Position numbers and translations under genes: made by a program | NCBI RefSeq assembly: GCF_003121585.1 | Contig: NZ_QEOO01000037.1 | Span: 248,001-312,000, forward strand | Direction: 5' to 3' | Source: Nocardioides speluncae | Lineage (GTDB): Bacteria; Actinomycetota; Actinomycetes; Propionibacteriales; Nocardioidaceae | Length of the DNA: 64,000 bases | Part shown: positions 59,391 to 64,000 of the stretch, one piece after another | How positions within the stretch are numbered: position 1 is the first letter of the stretch | How the letters are laid out: each line of letters starts with the position of its first letter | Notes under the pieces: generated by a model | Seen by the model: only the letters and a program-made list of their open reading frames with translations | Databases searched by the model: none | Told to the model about the DNA's origin: nothing

Positions 59391-60647
59391 TCAGGCGTGC
59401 GGGCGCTCGTCGATGACCTGGACCAGCTTGCCTGTGCGGGGGCGGACGACGAGGTCGGCGGGGCGGACCCATTCGATGGCGAGCGGGTGGACGTGGCCGT
59501 CGGCGATGCCCTCCTGGTACGTCCCGCGGGCGGCGTACACGGCCTCGACCAGGCCCTGCGTCTCCGTCGGCGACGGGTCGCCGACGGTGGCGAGCCGCAG
59601 AATCAGGCCGTCCTTGCCGTCCCAGCGCCGGGCGACCATCTGCATGCCGACCATCGCGCCGCCGGTGTCGGCGGCGAGCAGCGCGTCGTGGACATCGACG
59701 TAGGACATCGCGACGTCGGCGACCCGGGCGCCCTCCTCGGTGCGGCCGACCAGCCGGAACGCCCGGCAGCCGGCGTCGACCCATTCGGCCAGGTCGCCGA
59801 CCGGGTAGCGGATGATCGGTAGCAGCGTCCGGAACAGGTTGGTGACCACCACCCGGCCACGGACCTCATGCACCCTGATCGGCTCGTCGGTCTCCTCGTC
59901 GAGGATCTCCACGATGGTGCGGTCGGCGACCGCTTCGTGCACGCGCACGTCGTCGCCAGGGACCGGCGCACCGACCAGCCCGGCGTCGACGGTGGCGTAG
60001 CCCATCGACGCGATCGCGGCGTTCGGGAAGGCTTTGGCCAGGCGCGGCCGAAGGTCGTCGAAGAGCAGGTCGCCCGCGAACAGCAGCAGCTCGACCGACT
60101 CGGCGCGGGTTCCCAGCGAGAGCACCGCCTCGGCGACCCCTCCGAGCTTCATCGGGGTGCCGGCGAGCACCTCGACGCCGAAGCTCTCGATCAGCTCGGC
60201 CACGTCCTCGTCGGGGGTGTGACCGGCGACCGGAAGCCGGACGTTCTCGACCGGCGCGTTGTGCAGGGACGCCTCGATGTAGAGGAAGCCGCCGTACAGG
60301 TGGCCGACGAACATCAAGTTGGCCACGCGGTGTCCGGCTCGGAGCCCCGCGCGCACCATGCCCGCGCCGAAGGCGGAGGTGGAGTCGAGGTGCTCCGTGC
60401 GGGTCCACGGCGACACCTTCGGCGCGCCGGTCGTGCCGCCGGAGGTGTAGACGCCGGCGTCGGTGAGCGGCCCGGTCAGCAGCCGGTTGTCGGGCCACCG
60501 GTTGGCCGCCCAGAACGCGGGCTGGTCGATCACCGGGAGGTCGGTCAGGCCGACCCAGTCGTCGGGTACGTCGCGGTAGAGGTCGGCGTAGAACGGCGAG
60601 TTCCGGCGGGCGAAGGCGACCAGGTCGCGCAGGGGCTTGGCAGGCAT
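59391..60647 (-). CDS. PaaK-like AMP-forming ligase
   Basis: 418 aa from ATG 60647. Phenylacetate-CoA ligase-like adenylation protein: VYTSGGTTGAPKVSPWT is the P-loop, ASMGYATVDAGLVG the mid-domain adenine region, LLPIIRYPVGDLAEWV the late Asp region, then a C-terminal domain. Carboxylic acid substrate unknown; the chain is slightly shorter than PaaK (about 430). It lies 10 nt downstream of an SDR gene on the same strand, and a second PaaK-like gene is 2.2 kb away. This points to a small-molecule pathway using two activated acids. Confidence 0.75.
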   Translation of the reverse strand: MPAKPLRDLVAFARRNSPFYADLYRDVPDDWVGLTDLPVIDQPAFWAANRWPDNRLLTGPLTDAGVYTSGGTTGAPKVSPWTRTEHLDSTSAFGAGMVRAGLRAGHRVANLMFVGHLYGGFLYIEASLHNAPVENVRLPVAGHTPDEDVAELIESFGVEVLAGTPMKLGGVAEAVLSLGTRAESVELLLFAGDLLFDDLRPRLAKAFPNAAIASMGYATVDAGLVGAPVPGDDVRVHEAVADRTIVEILDEETDEPIRVHEVRGRVVVTNLFRTLLPIIRYPVGDLAEWVDAGCRAFRLVGRTEEGARVADVAMSYVDVHDALLAADTGGAMVGMQMVARRWDGKDGLILRLATVGDPSPTETQGLVEAVYAARGTYQEGIADGHVHPLAIEWVRPADLVVRPRTGKLVQVIDERPHA

Positions 60648-60657
60648 GGCTTCTCCT

Positions 60658-61566
60658 TCAGGCGTAGTCCCTTGGTTTCGAGACGGTCGCTAGCGCGACC
60701 TCCTCAACCAGCGGGACGGAGGGGGCGCTGATCCACGAGCGGGCCGCGGTCTGGACGGCCGAGCCGTCGAGGTCGGCGTACTTGCGGCGCAGGTAGTCGG
60801 CGACCCAGTCGCTGGTCGGGATCCGGAACGGCGGGTCGGCCGCCCCGAGCGCCGAGACCACCACGTCCGCGACCTCCCAGCGGGACTGGCCGACGCCTTC
60901 CCAGCCGGGCCCGCTCAGCCAGGCGATGTGGTTGTCGAACGTCTCGGCGTACGGGCCGGAGGCGGCCCGGATCGTCGTGCGGTTGATATCGGGGAAGCGC
61001 CCGAAGTCGGTGTCGTGGACGAAGCCTGGCACCACGATCGACACGGCCACCCCGTGCGCGGCCGCGACCGGTGCCAGGCTCTCCATGAACCCCTCGACCG
61101 CGAACTTGGCCGCGGCGTAGGCCTCGTTGAACGGCTGCCCGACGGCGCCGTGGATGCTGCCGATGCTGATCAACCGGCCCCCACGCGCCCGCAGCAGCGG
61201 CATCGCGACCCGGCTGACCGCGATCACGCCGAAGAAGTTGACCTCGAGATTGGCCCGCAGCGCGGCCATCGTCGACATCTCCATGGTCGGGTCGAAGTTG
61301 GAGACACCCGCGTTGTTGACCAGCGCATCCAGCCCGCCGTACCCCGCCGCCACACTCGACAGGCAGGCCTCGACTGAGCCGGCGTCGGTCACGTCCAGCC
61401 GCCGTACGTCGACCTCGACGCCAGCCCCGCCAACGGCCTCCAGCAAGGCCCCGGCCCGGTCCGGCTCGCGCATCGTCGCCACCACTCGCCAGCCGGCGGC
61501 GGCCGCCCGGACGGCGGTGGCCAGCCCGATTCCGGAGGAGGTCCCGGTGACCAGCAACGTCTTCAT
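60658..61566 (-). CDS. Short-chain dehydrogenase/reductase with repeat-encoded C-terminus
   Basis: 302 aa. Classical SDR: TGTSSGIGLATAV cofactor loop, NNAGVSNFDP, catalytic Ser in ISIGSIHG and the Tyr-x3-Lys as EAYAAAKFAVEG. Gly-rich loop without Asp after strand 2 (MREPDR) suggests NADP(H). The last residues PLVEEVALATVSKPRDYA are encoded by the family-B repeat at 60672-60714. It overlaps the MFS gene by 4 nt (61563-61566). Reduces an unknown ketone or alcohol within the cluster. Confidence 0.85.
   Translation of the reverse strand: MKTLLVTGTSSGIGLATAVRAAAAGWRVVATMREPDRAGALLEAVGGAGVEVDVRRLDVTDAGSVEACLSSVAAGYGGLDALVNNAGVSNFDPTMEMSTMAALRANLEVNFFGVIAVSRVAMPLLRARGGRLISIGSIHGAVGQPFNEAYAAAKFAVEGFMESLAPVAAAHGVAVSIVVPGFVHDTDFGRFPDINRTTIRAASGPYAETFDNHIAWLSGPGWEGVGQSRWEVADVVVSALGAADPPFRIPTSDWVADYLRRKYADLDGSAVQTAARSWISAPSVPLVEEVALATVSKPRDYA
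60672..60714 (+). repeat. Family-B palindromic repeat at the 3' end of the SDR gene
   Basis: GGTTTCGAGACGGTCGC-tagc-GCGACCTCCTCAACC. Translated on the minus strand as VEEVALATVSKP, the same reading frame used by the copy in thiO. Confidence 0.8.
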
Positions 61567-62837
61567 GCCGGCACCTTCGCCCGTTCGTCCGGGCCGGCCG
61601 CGCGGTCCAGCAGCGGCTGCACCCGGACCGCCGAGAGGAAGGAGAGCGCGGCCAACAGGGTGCCGGCGACCATGGTCACCCGCGCCGCGTCGAGTACGCC
61701 GAGGCTCGGGGTGAGCACGCTGACCAGTGCGCCGCCGGCGAGTGCGGCGACCGGGATCACGCCCCAGGTCGCGGTGCGGAACGCGGCGTGCATGACGCCC
61801 TGGTTGTCCGCCGTCATCCGCGACTGCCGGATCGGCGCGCTGCACACGTTGATGCAGGACATGAAGAACCCGTAGCAGCCGATGGTCATCCCAATCACCA
61901 GCGCCGGCGGCAGGGTCGGTGCGAGCAGGATGCCGAGAGCGACCAGGTTGTGGGCGAGCAGCGCATAGGCGAATGTGCGGCCGAGCCCGAACCGGTCGCC
62001 GAGCCGGGGCGCCACCAGCGCGCCGATCACGGCACCGACCGCGGCGGCCGACATCGCGATGCCGAAGGTCGTGGCGGACACGTCGAGGCCGCGGTAAGCC
62101 AGGATCGGCAGCACGGTCACGAAGATCGGGCCACCGCTGTTGAGGACCACGGCGGCGACCACGACGCGGCGCAGCACCGGGTCGGCCCAGTTCAGCCGGA
62201 AGCCGAGCAGCAGCCGCGACCAGATCGCGCCGTCCTGGGTGGACCGGGTGCCCCAGGGGCGCATCCGCCGCAGGCACGCCGCCGAGACCAGGTAGCTGGC
62301 GGCGTCCACGACCAGCGCAGCCACGCCCAGCGCGTGATAGAGCCCGGCCGCGACCGACGGGCCGGCGACCTCGGACACCGTGTGGCTGCCCTCGAATCGG
62401 GAGTAGCCGCGGACCAACCGGTACTCCGGGACCGTGGTCGGCACCGCGACCAGGTAGCCGACGGTGAAGAAGATCGACGCGCCGCTGATCAGCGCCACGC
62501 AGACGAACAGCAGCGGCGTGGAGAGTACGTCGAGCCAGTAGGCGACCGGTATCGCCAGCACCGCGACCAGCCGGACCAGGTCGCAGCCGATCATCGTCAG
62601 CCGCTTGTCCCAGCGGTCCACCAGGACGCCGGCGACCGGGCCGAGCAGCGGGATGCCGAGGTACTGCGCCATCGCCACGATGCCGACCTCCAGGGCCGAC
62701 GCGTCGAGCAGGAAGATCATCACGGTCGGGACCACGAAGATCGTGATCTTGTCGCCGACCAGGCTGACCGTCTGGCCGGCCCACAGCAGGTTGAACTCCC
62801 GGCCCAGGTTCTCCGGCCGCTTCCAGGTGAGGCTCAC
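61563..62837 (-). CDS. MFS transporter (MFS_3 / enterobactin-exporter-like)
   Basis: 424 aa, GTG 62837 overlapping the upstream ligase stop. Twelve membrane helices; LLWAGQTVSLVGDKITIF at the start and GPVAGVLVDRWDKRLTMIGCDLVR as the loop 2-3 signature place it with MFS_3 exporters such as EntS. Translationally coupled to a PaaK-like ligase and an SDR, so it probably exports the cluster's product. Substrate unknown. Confidence 0.85.
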   Translation of the reverse strand: MSLTWKRPENLGREFNLLWAGQTVSLVGDKITIFVVPTVMIFLLDASALEVGIVAMAQYLGIPLLGPVAGVLVDRWDKRLTMIGCDLVRLVAVLAIPVAYWLDVLSTPLLFVCVALISGASIFFTVGYLVAVPTTVPEYRLVRGYSRFEGSHTVSEVAGPSVAAGLYHALGVAALVVDAASYLVSAACLRRMRPWGTRSTQDGAIWSRLLLGFRLNWADPVLRRVVVAAVVLNSGGPIFVTVLPILAYRGLDVSATTFGIAMSAAAVGAVIGALVAPRLGDRFGLGRTFAYALLAHNLVALGILLAPTLPPALVIGMTIGCYGFFMSCINVCSAPIRQSRMTADNQGVMHAAFRTATWGVIPVAALAGGALVSVLTPSLGVLDAARVTMVAGTLLAALSFLSAVRVQPLLDRAAGPDERAKVPA

Positions 62838-64000
62838 GACTGGCCGGCTTCCCGCTGGACCAGGCTGGCGGTCTTGCCGGTGCGCTCGTTGCAGATCAGC
62901 GCATCCACGGCCTCGACCTGGAACGAGTCCGGGTCGTGCAGGAACGCGGTGCTGAGAGTGAACGTCGAGGAGAAGATCTCCGCCCGCAGGGTCGCCGCCA
63001 GATCCGGGGCCGCCTCGGTCGAGGTCAGCAGGAGTACGTCGACGCTCGCCACCCGGCCGCGCTGCTCGGTGATCACCACCTGGGCCCGGGCGACGCCCGG
63101 CGCACGCTCGGCCTGGGCGACGATGTCGTCGACGTGCAGCCCGAGGCCACGCACCTGCACCACCGAGTCGCGCCGCCCCAGGAGCCGCAGCGCGGTGCCC
63201 TCCCGACCGCACGGGCACGACACCAGCTCGCCGGCGTCGCCGGTCTGGTAGCGCAGCACCGGGTTCAGCATCTCCGGGTTCAGCGTGGTGAAGTCGAGCA
63301 GCCCGTCCTCGGCGACCCGGACCAGCTGGTCGGGGTGCGGGTGGAAGGTGTCGGCCGGGCAGTCGGGGGTGTTGGTGCCGACCACCCAGGTCTCGGTGCT
63401 GCCGAACATGCCCCAGCGGCGGGCGTTCGGTGCCACCGCCGCGAGATCGTCGTCGAGCTGCGGGTGCCAGGCCTCGCCGAGCCACAGGACCTTGGTGAGC
63501 GCCGGGAGCGTGACGCCTGCCGACCGGGCCGCCGCGAACCACAGCCTCAGCACGCTCGGCGTACCGCCGATCGCGGTCACCTCCCGGGTGGCAAAGAACG
63601 CCAGCCAGTCGGCGTACTCGTCCTTGGTCACCGAGCCGACGCTGATCACCCCGCAGCCGGAGAGATCGGCGAAGGCAGCGGCCAGGAAGTGCGCGCCCCA
63701 CATCCGGCCGGCGCCCCAGGCGTTGACGAACAGGTCGTCGCGGTCCAGCGGCTGCCACTGGCTGTGCACGGTCTCCATATAGAAGCCGGTCGGCGCGTGG
63801 CCGACCTTGGGCGCGCCGGTGCTGCCGCCGCTCTGGAACAGCCAGGTGGCGCCGCGCTCGGCCTTCGGCTGCAGCGCGGCCAGCGCCACGTTGAGGTCGT
63901 CCTTGACCAGCGGCGGTACGGCGGCGAGGTCGGCGAGCGTGAGCACCTTCTCGTGGCCTTCGTAGCGGTCGGCCAGCGCGGGCACGGTCGCCAGCCGCTC
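62834..64000 (-). CDS. PaaK-like AMP-forming ligase, 5' end outside window
   Basis: At least 388 codons; the frame stays open to the window edge, so the N-terminus is missing. P-loop WLFQSGGSTGAPKVGHAPTG, a gap then GMFGSTETWVVGTN, LRYQTGDAGELVSC and a CPCG motif reminiscent of PaaK zinc-like Cys, then the C-terminal domain from VRGLGLHVDDIV. It may adenylate an aryl or alkyl acid. Its TGA overlaps the MFS start by 4 nt, so ligase, exporter, reductase and second ligase form one operon that continues beyond 64000. Confidence 0.75.
   Translation of the reverse strand, partial: ERLATVPALADRYEGHEKVLTLADLAAVPPLVKDDLNVALAALQPKAERGATWLFQSGGSTGAPKVGHAPTGFYMETVHSQWQPLDRDDLFVNAWGAGRMWGAHFLAAAFADLSGCGVISVGSVTKDEYADWLAFFATREVTAIGGTPSVLRLWFAAARSAGVTLPALTKVLWLGEAWHPQLDDDLAAVAPNARRWGMFGSTETWVVGTNTPDCPADTFHPHPDQLVRVAEDGLLDFTTLNPEMLNPVLRYQTGDAGELVSCPCGREGTALRLLGRRDSVVQVRGLGLHVDDIVAQAERAPGVARAQVVITEQRGRVASVDVLLLTSTEAAPDLAATLRAEIFSSTFTLSTAFLHDPDSFQVEAVDALICNERTGKTASLVQREAGQS

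Overview
The window is about 70% GC with dense, often overlapping genes and frequent GTG starts. This fits a soil-type actinobacterium. Family-level resemblance of many proteins, and palindromic repeats of a kind I associate with Nocardioides and relatives, suggest Nocardioidaceae (inference; no 16S or other marker is present). The backbone keeps a gene order I know from mycobacteria: thioredoxin-domain protein, hemolysin III, short-chain Z-isoprenyl synthase, PhoH2, class II fumarase (Rv1084, Rv1085c, Rv1086, Rv1095, Rv1098c). Here it is stretched by inserted secreted-protein genes.

Layout. 1-2133: end of a lipid-metabolism cluster (thiolase C-terminus, MaoC-like hydratase, TauE/SafE permease, small ORF). 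2150-7195: mobile region with a 5'-truncated acyl-CoA dehydrogenase, a tyrosine-integrase remnant, and a 4.1-kb island between 15-bp direct repeats. The island carries an AAA_14/DUF4143 ATPase and a frameshifted primase-helicase of the TOTE type. 7244-12223: conserved backbone with an inserted proteinase-K-like protease. 12551-24176: three secreted proteins (DUF11/CARDB repeats, an SGNH-like protein lacking its Ser and His, and an RCC1 plus cadherin-like repeat giant), split by a tnpB-only insertion sequence. 24634-33915: PhoH2, a lytic transglycosylase with a structured leader, FMN riboswitch and lumazine synthase, fumC, a lipase, TetR, a spermidine-synthase-like enzyme and an acyl-CoA ligase. 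34003-39777: a large subtilase, a PhoX/DUF839 protein and a DUF559 nuclease cassette. 39849-45919: class I fumarase, arylamine N-acetyltransferase and a five-gene fumarate reductase operon. 46073-52938: ECF41 sigma factor and its CMD partner, a flavoprotein, a two-component system and small membrane proteins. 53020-58876: TPP riboswitch and a seven-gene thiamin operon. 58941-64000: a GIY-YIG nuclease cassette and an unidentified AMP-ligase/SDR/MFS/AMP-ligase cluster.

The most unusual signal is a set of short palindromic repeat families (44-70 nt). Two families bracket small nuclease genes with inverted copies: DUF559 at 38815-39777 and GIY-YIG at 58941-59257. Solo copies lie between genes and, strikingly, in frame inside thiO, the tenI-like gene, thiD and the end of an SDR gene. 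This layout resembles REP palindromes with their RAYT transposases or Rickettsia palindromic elements, but with nuclease partners. That reading is inference. All coordinates and repeat alignments were made by eye.
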